Below, piece by piece: positions 1 to 7,711 of a stretch of 34,841 nucleotides of DNA. This DNA comes from Coriobacteriaceae bacterium AM113-163. GTDB lineage: Bacteria > Actinomycetota > Coriobacteriia > Coriobacteriales > Coriobacteriaceae. Position 1 is the stretch's first letter; every line of letters begins with the position of its first letter. Both the position numbers and the translations under genes were made by a program. The notes below the pieces were generated by a model that worked only from the letters and a program-made list of their open reading frames with translations, was not told the DNA's origin and ran no database searches. The stretch covers positions 1 to 34,841 of the forward strand of contig JAQDWB010000022.1 of assembly GCA_027673765.1 (NCBI GenBank). The letters are read 5' to 3'.

Positions 1-160
1 GACCTCGGGACGCTCTTACACCACGTCTGCGCGCGCCACCCCACATCTCTGCGCGCTACCCAGTTTCAAGTCGAGTTTTGCCGATTTCGACCAAAAATCG
101 CTGCTACTAAAAAGGTAACAGTACTCATATTTGCCCTTTTTTGGCCACAAGCCCTAAAAC
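1..160. other. Non-coding left edge of the window
   Basis: I see no gene here. The stretch is more AT-rich than its surroundings and holds a short hairpin (CGATTT at 82-87 with AAATCG at 95-100) and runs such as CCCTTTTTTGG near 135. It may be an intergenic repeat, but only one copy lies in the window. Confidence 0.3.
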
Positions 161-209
161 AAGCCTCGCCAAGGTCGGGAAGCGGGCCAAATTGCCGGCC
201 TCGAGGCTT
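161..209 (-). terminator. Possible terminator of the small minus-strand gene
   Basis: Positions 161-168 and 202-209 form an 8-bp perfect inverted repeat (AAGCCTCG/CGAGGCTT) that overlaps the stop codon of the gene at 208-462. Read on the minus strand the stem is followed by TTGTTTT. The 33-base interior can fold further (GGCC/GGCC). The loop is long for a classical terminator, so this is moderate to weak. Confidence 0.35.
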
Positions 210-462
210 ATTCCACCGTTCCGTAGACGGCGCCCCAGCCGTGGGCGGCCAAGGCGGAGTTGAGCTGGTCGCAAAGTGACTGGCGGTCGTAATAGCCGGG
301 CGGCAAAAGGTTCACGATCTCCATAAGGTCGGGCGCCAGGTCCAAGATTTCGGCCTGTACGATCAGATCCAGGCGGTCGATGGCGTGGCGGTCGTAAAAC
401 AGTCCGTCGACCAGGCGCTGCAAGTCGCCGAATTCCTCGGCCTGAAACGATCCGTACTCCAT
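208..462 (-). CDS. Small hypothetical protein, 84 aa
   Basis: I do not recognise this protein. The start is the ATG at 462, because a clear AGGAGG lies 5 bases upstream; an in-frame ATG at 492 has no such site and would put the ribosome site inside the gene. The product is acidic, has no signal peptide or membrane segment, and ends with a segment containing LPPGYYDRQSLCDQLNSAL that looks like a folded helical motif. It is transcribed divergently from the aminotransferase. A role cannot be given from sequence. It is likely a real gene because the codon use matches its neighbours and the ribosome binding site is strong. Confidence 0.7.
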   Translation of the reverse strand: MEYGSFQAEEFGDLQRLVDGLFYDRHAIDRLDLIVQAEILDLAPDLMEIVNLLPPGYYDRQSLCDQLNSALAAHGWGAVYGTVE

Positions 463-612
463 AGTGCCTCCTTGGGCGCCCCACGCCGGCATGCGCGGCG
501 ATTCGTAATTGATTGCGATGAACTTAATCTATCACGGCTTCATAACGTTGCGACGATGGCGGTCTATACTTAGACGAACTGCAACGTACCGCTTCGCGAA
601 AGGTCGCACCCC

Positions 613-1917
613 ATGCAGACGATCTACCAGAAGATGGAAACCACCGAACTCGATGCCGCCATCGAGGCGCTTAAAGCCGAGGTTGCCGAGGTCAAGGCCA
701 AGGGCCTGGCGCTCGACATGGCGCGCGGCAAGCCGTCGCCCTCCCAGGTGAACATTTCTCGCCCCATGCTCGATATCCTCAATGCCGATGCCGATCTGCA
801 CGACGGCAATGTCGACTGCTCCAACTACGGTTGCTTCGAGGGCATTCCCTCGGCACGCAAGCTGGCGGGGGAGTTCCTGGGTTGCCCTGCCGAGCAGACG
901 CTCGTACTGGGCTCATCGAGCCTGCTGATCGAGCACGATATCGCCGGTATGTTCTGGCGTTGCGGCTCGTGCGGCAGCGACCCTTGGGACGCCTACGAGG
1001 CCGCGCACGACGGCAAGAAGGTCAAGTTCCTGTGCCCTGTTCCCGGCTACGATCGCCACTTTGGCATCACCGCCGACTTGGGCATCGAGAATGTCCCCGT
1101 CGCGATGACCGACAACGGCCCCGACATGGACGAGGTTGAGCGCCTGGTTGCCGCCGACGATTCCATCAAGGGCATCTGGTGCGTGCCCAAGTATTCCAAC
1201 CCCACGGGCATCACCTTTAGCGAGGACACTGTGCGCCGCCTGGTCGAGATGCCCACGGCCGCGCCCGATTTCCGCATCTTTTGGGACAACGCTTACTGCG
1301 TGCACGACCTGTACGACGAGACCGACGAGCTCGCAAATATCTTTGACCTCGCTCGCGCGGCGGGCACCGAGGATCGCGTGGTGGCCTTTGCCTCGACGTC
1401 CAAGATCACCTTCCCGGGCGCCGGCATCGGCTTTATTGGTGCGAGCCCCGCGGTTGTCGCCGAGTTCTCCAAGCGCCTGAAGGCCGGCCTCATCAGCGCC
1501 GACAAGCTCAACCAGCTGCGTCACGTGCGTTTCCTTCCCACCATCGAGGCGGTCAAGGAGCACATGAAAAAGCATGCCGAGTTCCTGCGCCCGCGCTTTG
1601 AGGCCGTTGAGCGTAAACTCACCGAGGGCTTGGGCAACACGGGTTGCGCCACTTGGACTCATCCCCATGGCGGCTACTTTGTGAGTTTCGATGGCCCCGA
1701 GGGCTCGGCCCAGAAGGTCGCCGCGCTTTGTGCCGACCTGGGCGTCAAGCTCACGCCGGCTGGTGCCACCTGGCCTTATGGCAAGGATCCGCGCGACACC
1801 AACATCCGCATCGCGCCGAGCTATCCCACGGTCGAGGACCTGGAGGCTGCGCTCGATGTGCTGGTGCTGGCTGTCAAGCTCGTCGCTGCCGAGCTTGCGC
1901 GTACCGAGCGCGCCTAA
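613..1917 (+). CDS. Aspartate-type aminotransferase (MocR-like fold type I)
   Basis: A PLP-dependent aminotransferase of 434 residues, cytoplasmic. Visible landmarks are ARGKPS near the N-terminus, PGYDRH, NPTG at residues 196-199, DNAY with Asp225 that should bind the pyridine nitrogen, and the STSK motif with Lys264 as the PLP Schiff-base lysine. The N-terminal ARGKPS/NYG pattern and the length fit the Aminotran_MocR family, typified by the aspartate aminotransferase of Corynebacterium, rather than the E. coli AspC type. The expected reaction is aspartate plus 2-oxoglutarate to oxaloacetate plus glutamate; substrate is inferred. No DNA-binding domain is attached, so it is an enzyme rather than a MocR regulator. 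A TATACT element at 565-570 could serve as its -10 box, though no good -35 is visible. Confidence 0.85.
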   Translation: MQTIYQKMETTELDAAIEALKAEVAEVKAKGLALDMARGKPSPSQVNISRPMLDILNADADLHDGNVDCSNYGCFEGIPSARKLAGEFLGCPAEQTLVLGSSSLLIEHDIAGMFWRCGSCGSDPWDAYEAAHDGKKVKFLCPVPGYDRHFGITADLGIENVPVAMTDNGPDMDEVERLVAADDSIKGIWCVPKYSNPTGITFSEDTVRRLVEMPTAAPDFRIFWDNAYCVHDLYDETDELANIFDLARAAGTEDRVVAFASTSKITFPGAGIGFIGASPAVVAEFSKRLKAGLISADKLNQLRHVRFLPTIEAVKEHMKKHAEFLRPRFEAVERKLTEGLGNTGCATWTHPHGGYFVSFDGPEGSAQKVAALCADLGVKLTPAGATWPYGKDPRDTNIRIAPSYPTVEDLEAALDVLVLAVKLVAAELARTERA

Positions 1918-1983
1918 CGCGTAGGGCCCCGCAAGTCCGCGCCTAGTACTATCCGCACTTTCGATACGTAAAGGAGCGTATAC

Positions 1984-2298
1984 ATGGATTTGGGTATTTC
2001 CACCAACCCCACGCCAGAGCTCTACACCATTAAGGTGACCGGTGAGATCGATATCTCTAACGCCGATAGCCTGCGCAATGCCATCGACCTGGCACTCGAG
2101 CAGCCCACTGAGGCCGTTGAGCTCGATTTTGCCCAGGTGAGCTACATCGATTCGACAGGCATTGGCGTGCTTGTGGGCGCCGCACACCACGCAGCTGATC
2201 ATGGTAAGCGTTTTAGCTGCGTCAACGTGCAGCCCCCGGTGATGCGCGTGGTTCAGCTGTTGGGTGTCGACCAGGAGATTTCGATCACCGCTGCATAA
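1984..2298 (+). CDS. STAS-domain anti-sigma factor antagonist
   Basis: A single STAS domain of 104 residues, like SpoIIAA/RsbV. These cytoplasmic proteins bind an anti-sigma kinase and release a sigma factor when unphosphorylated. The signature DSTGIGVLV is intact, with Ser57 as the expected phosphorylation site. A strong AAGGAG lies 7 bases before the ATG. No anti-sigma kinase or phosphatase is adjacent, so its partner must be elsewhere. The protein could serve general stress response or cell-envelope control; which one cannot be told here. Confidence 0.85.
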   Translation: MDLGISTNPTPELYTIKVTGEIDISNADSLRNAIDLALEQPTEAVELDFAQVSYIDSTGIGVLVGAAHHAADHGKRFSCVNVQPPVMRVVQLLGVDQEISITAA

Positions 2299-2342
2299 TC
2301 TTTGCCCCCAAAAGGGCGTGCCGTTTGGCATATGTTTGTGAT

Positions 2343-2370
2343 GCGCTCGGACGTTTTGGCGTCCGGGCGC
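2343..2370 (+). terminator. Stem-loop between the STAS gene and tatA
   Basis: An 11-bp stem (2343-2353 with 2360-2370, one G-U pair) closes a 6-base loop TTTTGG. There is no U-run after it; TATACT (2371-2376) follows directly. It may be a weak terminator of the STAS gene or an operator for a promoter reading into tatA. Confidence 0.4.
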
Positions 2371-2451
2371 TATACTTGACCGAATGAATAGACGAGTTCC
2401 GGCCGAATGGCGCGGTGCGGGCTCGACTCACATCGAGCCTTGGAGGTATGT

Positions 2452-3024
2452 GTGTTTGGTATTGGAGAGGGTGAGCTCGCGATCATCGTGGTCTTCGGCT
2501 TTTTGCTGTTTGGCCCGGATAAGCTCCCGCAGATGGGCCGCACGATCGGCCGTGCCATCCGTCAGTTCCGCGAGACGCAGGAAAAGATGACGGCCGTTGT
2601 TCAGTCCGAGATTATCGATCCGGTGAGCGAGGCCGCGTCGGCCCCGGTCAAGCCCAAGAAGACTGCTGCGACCGACGACGATTCCGATGCGGACGAGGAT
2701 GCCGCCGAGACGGCAGCGCCCGCCAAGAAGGAGACCTTTGCCGAGCGTCGCGCCCGTCTTGCTGCCGAGAAGGCCGCAAGCGAGGGTGCTGCTGAGGGCG
2801 AAGGCGCTGTTGATGAGGCCGAGGGTACAGAGCCTGCTACTGCCGTCGAGCCCGAGCCTGCTGCAGAGCCCGAGCCCGAGCCGGCAGAGCCCACGACGGC
2901 TGACCTCTACGCCCGCCGTCCCCGCAAGCGCAAGGCTGTCGTCGACCAGCTCGCTCGCGAGCTCGAGGCCGAGGACGCTGCCGAGACTGCTGCCGCCGAT
3001 GCCCCGAAGGGAGGCGATGAGTAA
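2452..3024 (+). CDS. tatA: Sec-independent translocase subunit TatA/TatB
   Basis: A 190-residue protein starting at the GTG at 2452, which has GGAGG 5 bases upstream; an in-frame ATG at 2407 would add an unrelated N-terminus before the membrane helix. It starts with MFGIGEGELAIIVVFGFLLF, a short transmembrane helix, then the FGPDKLP hinge and an amphipathic helix, the hallmark of TatA/B. Residues from about 65 on form a long Ala/Glu/Pro-rich acidic tail, typical of a disordered cytoplasmic region and longer than in E. coli TatA. TatA/B builds the pore for folded, often cofactor-bearing proteins with twin-arginine signals. Its stop overlaps the tatC start by one base, so the two are translationally coupled. 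Whether it works as TatA, TatB or both is not decidable. Confidence 0.9.
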   Translation: MFGIGEGELAIIVVFGFLLFGPDKLPQMGRTIGRAIRQFRETQEKMTAVVQSEIIDPVSEAASAPVKPKKTAATDDDSDADEDAAETAAPAKKETFAERRARLAAEKAASEGAAEGEGAVDEAEGTEPATAVEPEPAAEPEPEPAEPTTADLYARRPRKRKAVVDQLARELEAEDAAETAAADAPKGGDE

Positions 3025-3815
3025 TGCCGATCGGACCTGCGCGTATGCCGCTCTTCGATCACCTGGGAGAGCTCCGTCGCCGCCTGACCATCGTGGTCGT
3101 GTCGGTGTTTGCCGCCGCCATCGTGCTGTACTTTGCCACGCCCGTGGTGCTCGATATCCTCGAGGATCCCATCCGCTCGTTTGTGCCGGACGGTAAGTTC
3201 TACATCACCACCACGCTCGGCGGCTTTGGACTGCGCTTCTCGCTGGCCATCAAGATGGCCGTGGTCATGTGCACGCCCATGATCATCTGGCAGATCCTGG
3301 CATTTTTCCTGCCGGCACTGCGCCCCAACGAGCGCAAATGGGTCGTACCCACGGTGCTCGCCTCGACGGTGCTGTTCTTCCTGGGCGCCATCTTCTGCTA
3401 CTTCGTCATTATTCCGGCGGGTTTTGAGTGGCTCATCGGCGAGACCTCGGCCGTCGCAACCGCGCTGCCCGACCTGGAGAACTACGTCAACATGGAGCTG
3501 CTCTTTATGATCGGCTTTGGTGTGGCGTTTGAGCTGCCGCTCATCATCTTCTATCTGTCCGTCTTTCACATCGTGTCCTATGCGGCCTTCCGCAGCGCCT
3601 GGCGCTACGTGTACGTAGGCCTGCTTGTGGGCTCGGCTGTGATTACGCCCGACGGCTCGCCCGTTACGCTGGGTCTCATGTATGGCGCCCTGCTCTCGCT
3701 CTACGAGATTTCGCTCGCCATCGCTCGCGTGGTCATTACCGCGCGCGAGGGCAAGGAGGGCCTGTTCGTGAGCCGTCTGGACCTGTTCTCGGACGACGAG
3801 GACGACGAGGAGTAA
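3024..3815 (+). CDS. tatC: Twin-arginine translocase subunit TatC
   Basis: A 263-residue polytopic membrane protein with about six hydrophobic segments. The cytoplasmic N-terminal motif FDHLGELRRRL at residues 11-21 is the TatC region that reads the twin-arginine signal, with Glu16 as the conserved acid. The last residues are a run of Asp/Glu. The ATG overlaps the tatA stop. TatC recognises Tat substrates and recruits TatA. The next genes, hypA and hypB, mature nickel hydrogenases, a cofactor-loaded enzyme class that often needs Tat export, so co-expression is plausible. Confidence 0.95.
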   Translation: MPIGPARMPLFDHLGELRRRLTIVVVSVFAAAIVLYFATPVVLDILEDPIRSFVPDGKFYITTTLGGFGLRFSLAIKMAVVMCTPMIIWQILAFFLPALRPNERKWVVPTVLASTVLFFLGAIFCYFVIIPAGFEWLIGETSAVATALPDLENYVNMELLFMIGFGVAFELPLIIFYLSVFHIVSYAAFRSAWRYVYVGLLVGSAVITPDGSPVTLGLMYGALLSLYEISLAIARVVITAREGKEGLFVSRLDLFSDDEDDEE

Positions 3816-3821
3816 ATCGGT

Positions 3822-4178
3822 ATGCACGAGGTTGGCATTGTCAACGGCATACTCGATACAGTGATTCGCGCGGCGCGTGGGGCGGGGGCCTCGCGCGCCG
3901 TTTTGGTAACGCTGCGTATCGGGGATATGACCGAGGTTGTGCGCGAGGCGCTTGACTTTGCGTGGGAGACGTTTCGCGATGAGGACCCGCTCACGCGCGG
4001 CTGCGAGCTTGCCGTGGAGGAAGTCCATCCACAAAGCGAGTGTCTGGACTGCGGTGAGGTCTTTGAGCACGACCGTTTCCATTGCCGTTGTCCCCAATGT
4101 GGCGGTGCCAACGTGCGTCTGCTGCATGGCCGCGAACTCGACATCGCAAGTATCGAGATCGAGACCCACGACGATTAG
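3822..4178 (+). CDS. hypA: Hydrogenase nickel chaperone HypA
   Basis: A 118-residue HypA. It starts MHE, where the N-terminal amine and His2 bind nickel in the family, and has a zinc site formed by Cys74, Cys77, Cys90 and Cys93. It receives and delivers Ni(II) to the large subunit of [NiFe] hydrogenase together with HypB. The ATG lies 6 bases after the tatC stop, so it is probably in the same transcript as tatAC. The usual hypC, D, E, F and the hydrogenase itself are not in the window. Confidence 0.93.
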   Translation: MHEVGIVNGILDTVIRAARGAGASRAVLVTLRIGDMTEVVREALDFAWETFRDEDPLTRGCELAVEEVHPQSECLDCGEVFEHDRFHCRCPQCGGANVRLLHGRELDIASIEIETHDD

Positions 4179-4233
4179 CACGCTCGCCATCTAGCGATGG
4201 GGTATAAAAGGGCCAAAGTAAGGAGCGCTAAGT

Positions 4234-4917
4234 ATGGCCGAGAAAACGATTGATATCGCGTCGCCGATTCTGTCGCGCAACGAGCGCCTGGCAGATCAGC
4301 TGCGTCAGCGGTTTGAGCAGACGAACACCTACGTGATCAATGTGCTGTCGAGCCCTGGCTCGGGTAAGACCACCACGATTCTGGGCACCAACGAGCGCCT
4401 GCGTGACAAAGCCAGCCTGCGCTGTGCCGTTATCGAGGGCGATATCGCCTCGGACGTCGACGCCATCACCATGAAGGAAGCCGGCATGCCCGCCATCCAG
4501 ATCAACACGGGCGGCCTGTGCCACCTCGAGGGCAACATGATCATGGAGGCCGTCGACGCCTTCGACCAGGCCGTCGGTCTGGAGAACATCGACGTCATCT
4601 TTATCGAAAATGTGGGTAACCTGGTCTGCCCGGTCGACTTTGACCTGGGCGAGAACCTGTCCATCATGATCCTCTCGGTGCCCGAGGGCGATGATAAGCC
4701 CATCAAGTACCCGGGCATCTTCCAGCACGCCGGCGCGCAGCTGCTCAATAAGGTCGACGTGGCCCCGGCTTTCGATTTTGACATGGATAGGTATACTAAG
4801 ACACTCGATGACCTCAATCCGCAGGCGCCGCGGTTTGCCGTGAGCGCGCGCAAGGGCGAGGGCATGGATGCCTGGTGCGATTGGCTCATCGGGCAGATCG
4901 AGCAAGCAAGGGCGTAA
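4234..4917 (+). CDS. hypB: Hydrogenase nickel incorporation GTPase HypB
   Basis: A 227-residue SIMIBI-class GTPase. The P-loop SPGSGKTT has Gly42-Thr46; the following EGDIASDVDA and INTGGLCHLEGNM segments are HypB signatures, with the Cys and His there lying in the metal site. ENVGNLVCPVDFDLGE is the conserved central block. GTP hydrolysis drives nickel handover from HypA to the enzyme. It lacks the N-terminal His-rich nickel-storage tract found in some HypB proteins. A small stem (CCATC/GATGG, 4187-4200) and GTATAAA lie in the gap after hypA, so it could have its own promoter. The ribosome site is AAGGAG. Confidence 0.94.
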   Translation: MAEKTIDIASPILSRNERLADQLRQRFEQTNTYVINVLSSPGSGKTTTILGTNERLRDKASLRCAVIEGDIASDVDAITMKEAGMPAIQINTGGLCHLEGNMIMEAVDAFDQAVGLENIDVIFIENVGNLVCPVDFDLGENLSIMILSVPEGDDKPIKYPGIFQHAGAQLLNKVDVAPAFDFDMDRYTKTLDDLNPQAPRFAVSARKGEGMDAWCDWLIGQIEQARA

Positions 4918-4971
4918 ATCGGCCGCCATACGGGCGGGCGTAGCCGCAGAGACACGAGATAGGAGCCTCTT

Positions 4972-7566
4972 TTGAAGCTCATCATCGCCGAGAAAAACGA
5001 CGCCGCGCGTCAGATCGCCGAGCGTCTGTCCACGGGCAAACCCAAAAAGGACAAGGTGTACAACACCGCCATCTACCGTTTTGAGTGGAAGGGCGAGGAG
5101 TGCGTGACGATCGGTCTTGCCGGTCACATCCTTGCGCCCGATTTTTGCGACAGCGTGCTGTTCGATAAAAAGCTGGGCTGGTATTCGGTTACTGAGGACG
5201 GCGAGATGCTGCCGGCCGACATACCCGATGGCCTGGCTCGTCCGCCCTACGACACCAAGCGCAAACCGTTCCTTGCCGACGGTATCTCCATCAAGGGCTG
5301 GAAGCTTGAGAGCCTGCCCTATCTCACCTGGGCGCCCGTCATTAAGCTGCCGGCCGAGAAGGAGCTCATTCGCTCGCTCAAGAACCTGGCCAAGAAGTCC
5401 GACAGCGTCATCATTGCCACGGACTTCGATCGCGAGGGCGAGCTGATCGGTTCGGACGCCCTCAACAAGGTGCGCGAGGTGGCGCCCGATTTGCCGGTCG
5501 CCCGTGCCCAGTATTCTTCGTTTACCAAGGCCGAGATTACGCAGGCCTTCGATAATCTTGTCTCGCTCGACCAGAACCTGGCTGACGCCGGTGAGAGCCG
5601 TCAGCACATCGACCTCATTTGGGGCGCGGTGCTCACGCGCTACCTGACGCTCGCCAAGTTTGGCGGCTTTGGCAACGTGCGCTCCGCCGGCCGCGTGCAG
5701 ACGCCGACGCTCGCCCTGGTGGTCGAGCGCGAGCGCGAGCGCATGGCGTTTGTGCCCGAGGACTATTGGCAGATTCGCGGCATGGGTGCCGCGCAGGGTG
5801 CCGCCGAGGACGACCGCTTTAAGATTGCGCACAAGACGGCACGTTTTACCGATAAAGATGCTGCCGAGACGGCGTACGGCCACGTCGACGGCGCTACGAC
5901 GGCAACCGTCGCCGCGGTGACCAAGCGCTCCCGCAAGCAGCAGCCGCCCACGCCGTTTGCGACGACCTCGCTGCAGGCTGCCGCCGCGGCCGAGGGCATC
6001 TCGCCTGCGCGTACGATGCGCATCGCCGAGTCCCTCTACATGGCCGGTCTCATCAGCTATCCGCGTGTCGACAACACCGTGTACCCCGCGACGCTCGATC
6101 TGGGCGCCGTGGTGAGCGACCTGGCAAAGATCAACCCGGCGCTGGCGCCCGTGTGCAAAAAGGTACTCGCCGGCCCCATGAAGCCCACGCGCGGCAAAGT
6201 CGAGACCACCGACCACCCGCCCATCTACCCCACGGGCGAAGGCGATCCGTCCACGCTCGATGGCGGCCAGCGCAAGCTCTACGACCTCATCGCCCGCCGC
6301 TTCCTGGCGACGCTTATGGGTCCCGCGACCATCGAGAATACCAAGCTCGAGCTCGACGTGAACGGTGAGCCGTTCGTGGCTTCGGGCGACGTGCTCGTGA
6401 CCCCGGGCTTCCGCGAGGCATATCCGTACGGTCTCAAGCGCGACGAGCAGATGCCGCCGCTTGAGCAGGGCGACACGGTCGACGTGTTCGACATTAAGCT
6501 TGAGGCCAAGCAGACCGAGCCGCCCGCGCGCTACAGCCAGGGCAAGCTCGTGCAGGAGATGGAAAAGCGCGGCCTGGGCACCAAGTCCACGCGCGCGAGC
6601 ATCATCGAGCGCCTGTATGCCGTGCGCTATCTCAAAAACGATCCCGTTGAGCCGAGCCAGTTGGGCATCGCCATCATCGACGCGCTGACGCAGTTTGCCC
6701 CGCGCATCACGAGCCCCGATATGACCAGCGAGCTCGATGGCGATATGACCCGTGTGGAGCGCGGCGAGGATACCGAAGAGCATGTCGTGGCGCACTCGCG
6801 TGCGCTGCTGGCCGGCGTGCTCGACGAGCTGCTCAAGCATACGCAGGAGCTCGGCGACGCCATCAGCGACGCCGTCACGGCTGATGCGCGCGTGGGCGCC
6901 TGCCCCAAGTGTGGCAAGGACCTGGTTATGAAGACGAGCGCCAAGACCCGTGGCAGCTTCATTGGCTGCATGGGCTGGCCCGACTGCGACGTGACCTATC
7001 CGGTGCCGAGCGGCGTCAAGGTGAGCCCGCTCGAGGGCGAGGCCGCCGTGTGCCCCGAGTGCGGCGCGCCGCGCATTAAGTGCCAGCCGTTCCGCCAGAA
7101 GGCCTTCGAGATTTGCGTGAACCCCACGTGCCCCACCAACTACGAGCCCGATCTTAAGGTGGGCGAGTGCAAGGTGTGTGCCGAGGCCGGACGCCATGGC
7201 GACCTGATTGCACACAAGAGCGAGAAGAGCGGCAAGCGCTTTATCCGCTGCACCAACTATGACGATTGCGGCGTGAGCTATCCGCTGCCGGCACGCGGCA
7301 AGCTCGAGGCGACGGGCGAGACCTGCCCCGAGTGCGGCGCCCCCATCGTGGTGGTCAATACGGCGCGCGGTCCGTGGCGTATCTGCGTCAACATGGATTG
7401 CCCGACCAAGGAGAAAAAGCCCGCCCGCGGCCGCAAGACTGCGACCAAGGCGAGCACGGCGAAGAAAACCACGGCGGCCAAGAAGACGACGGCCAAGAAA
7501 GCCACTGCCGCCAAGAAGACGACCGCGAAGAAGTCGACTGCCAAGAAAGCAGCCGCCGACAAGTAA
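4972..7566 (+). CDS. topA: DNA topoisomerase I (type IA) with four zinc ribbons and a Lys-rich tail
   Basis: An 864-residue type IA topoisomerase that relaxes negative supercoils by cutting one strand. The TTG start at 4972 follows AGGAG. The Toprim domain opens with LIIAEKNDAA (catalytic Glu7) and carries TDFDREGEL near residue 150. The catalytic tyrosine is Tyr363 in ISYPRVDNTVYP; in most bacterial TopA this reads YMRTDS or similar, while YPR-DNTVYP is more like archaeal enzymes. From residue 644 there are four Cys4 zinc ribbons, and from about 815 a tail of repeated KKTTAKK/KKATAKK units that should bind DNA non-specifically. Neighbouring replication genes (tmk, holB) follow after a terminator. 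Function is certain; the archaeal affinity is my inference from motifs. Confidence 0.93.
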   Translation: MKLIIAEKNDAARQIAERLSTGKPKKDKVYNTAIYRFEWKGEECVTIGLAGHILAPDFCDSVLFDKKLGWYSVTEDGEMLPADIPDGLARPPYDTKRKPFLADGISIKGWKLESLPYLTWAPVIKLPAEKELIRSLKNLAKKSDSVIIATDFDREGELIGSDALNKVREVAPDLPVARAQYSSFTKAEITQAFDNLVSLDQNLADAGESRQHIDLIWGAVLTRYLTLAKFGGFGNVRSAGRVQTPTLALVVERERERMAFVPEDYWQIRGMGAAQGAAEDDRFKIAHKTARFTDKDAAETAYGHVDGATTATVAAVTKRSRKQQPPTPFATTSLQAAAAAEGISPARTMRIAESLYMAGLISYPRVDNTVYPATLDLGAVVSDLAKINPALAPVCKKVLAGPMKPTRGKVETTDHPPIYPTGEGDPSTLDGGQRKLYDLIARRFLATLMGPATIENTKLELDVNGEPFVASGDVLVTPGFREAYPYGLKRDEQMPPLEQGDTVDVFDIKLEAKQTEPPARYSQGKLVQEMEKRGLGTKSTRASIIERLYAVRYLKNDPVEPSQLGIAIIDALTQFAPRITSPDMTSELDGDMTRVERGEDTEEHVVAHSRALLAGVLDELLKHTQELGDAISDAVTADARVGACPKCGKDLVMKTSAKTRGSFIGCMGWPDCDVTYPVPSGVKVSPLEGEAAVCPECGAPRIKCQPFRQKAFEICVNPTCPTNYEPDLKVGECKVCAEAGRHGDLIAHKSEKSGKRFIRCTNYDDCGVSYPLPARGKLEATGETCPECGAPIVVVNTARGPWRICVNMDCPTKEKKPARGRKTATKASTAKKTTAAKKTTAKKATAAKKTTAKKSTAKKAAADK

Positions 7567-7597
7567 CAGCGCAGCCGAAACATTGACCAAAACAAAA

Positions 7598-7633
7598 ACG
7601 AGCGAGGACCCCGCGATCCTCGCTCGTTTTTTT
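7598..7633 (+). terminator. Rho-independent terminator after topA
   Basis: An 11-bp stem ACGAGCGAGGA/TCCTCGCTCGT (7598-7608 with 7617-7627) is followed by six T residues. This is a classical intrinsic terminator and ends the topA transcript. Confidence 0.92.
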
Positions 7634-7635
7634 GA

Positions 7636-7693
7636 CCGGCAGTTAGGGACGTTCCTTTTCTGCCGGCAGTTTAGGAACGTCTCTAACTGCCGG
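7636..7693. repeat. Palindromic REP-like element A
   Basis: Two 21-base arms (7636-7656 and 7673-7693) are inverted repeats with a single wobble-type mismatch. The loop holds its own perfect palindrome CTGCCGGCAG (7660-7669). The core GGGACGTTCCTTTT (7646-7659) recurs at 34801-34814, so this is a dispersed sequence rather than a simple terminator. Confidence 0.65.
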
Positions 7694-7711
7694 CTCGGGA
7701 ACGACAAAGCG

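Noticed and set aside
913..2331. Minus-strand frame opposite the aminotransferase and STAS genes
   Set aside because: Both plus-strand genes have clear catalytic motifs; the opposite frame has none.
7441..7566. Repetitive coding DNA as a separate repeat element
   Set aside because: It is the in-frame KKTTAKK tail of topA and is explained by the protein.
4228..7707. Very long open frame on the minus strand opposite hypB and topA
   Set aside because: It mirrors the codon pattern of real plus-strand genes in GC-rich DNA, has low-complexity Arg/Leu/Gly/Ala content and no known domain.
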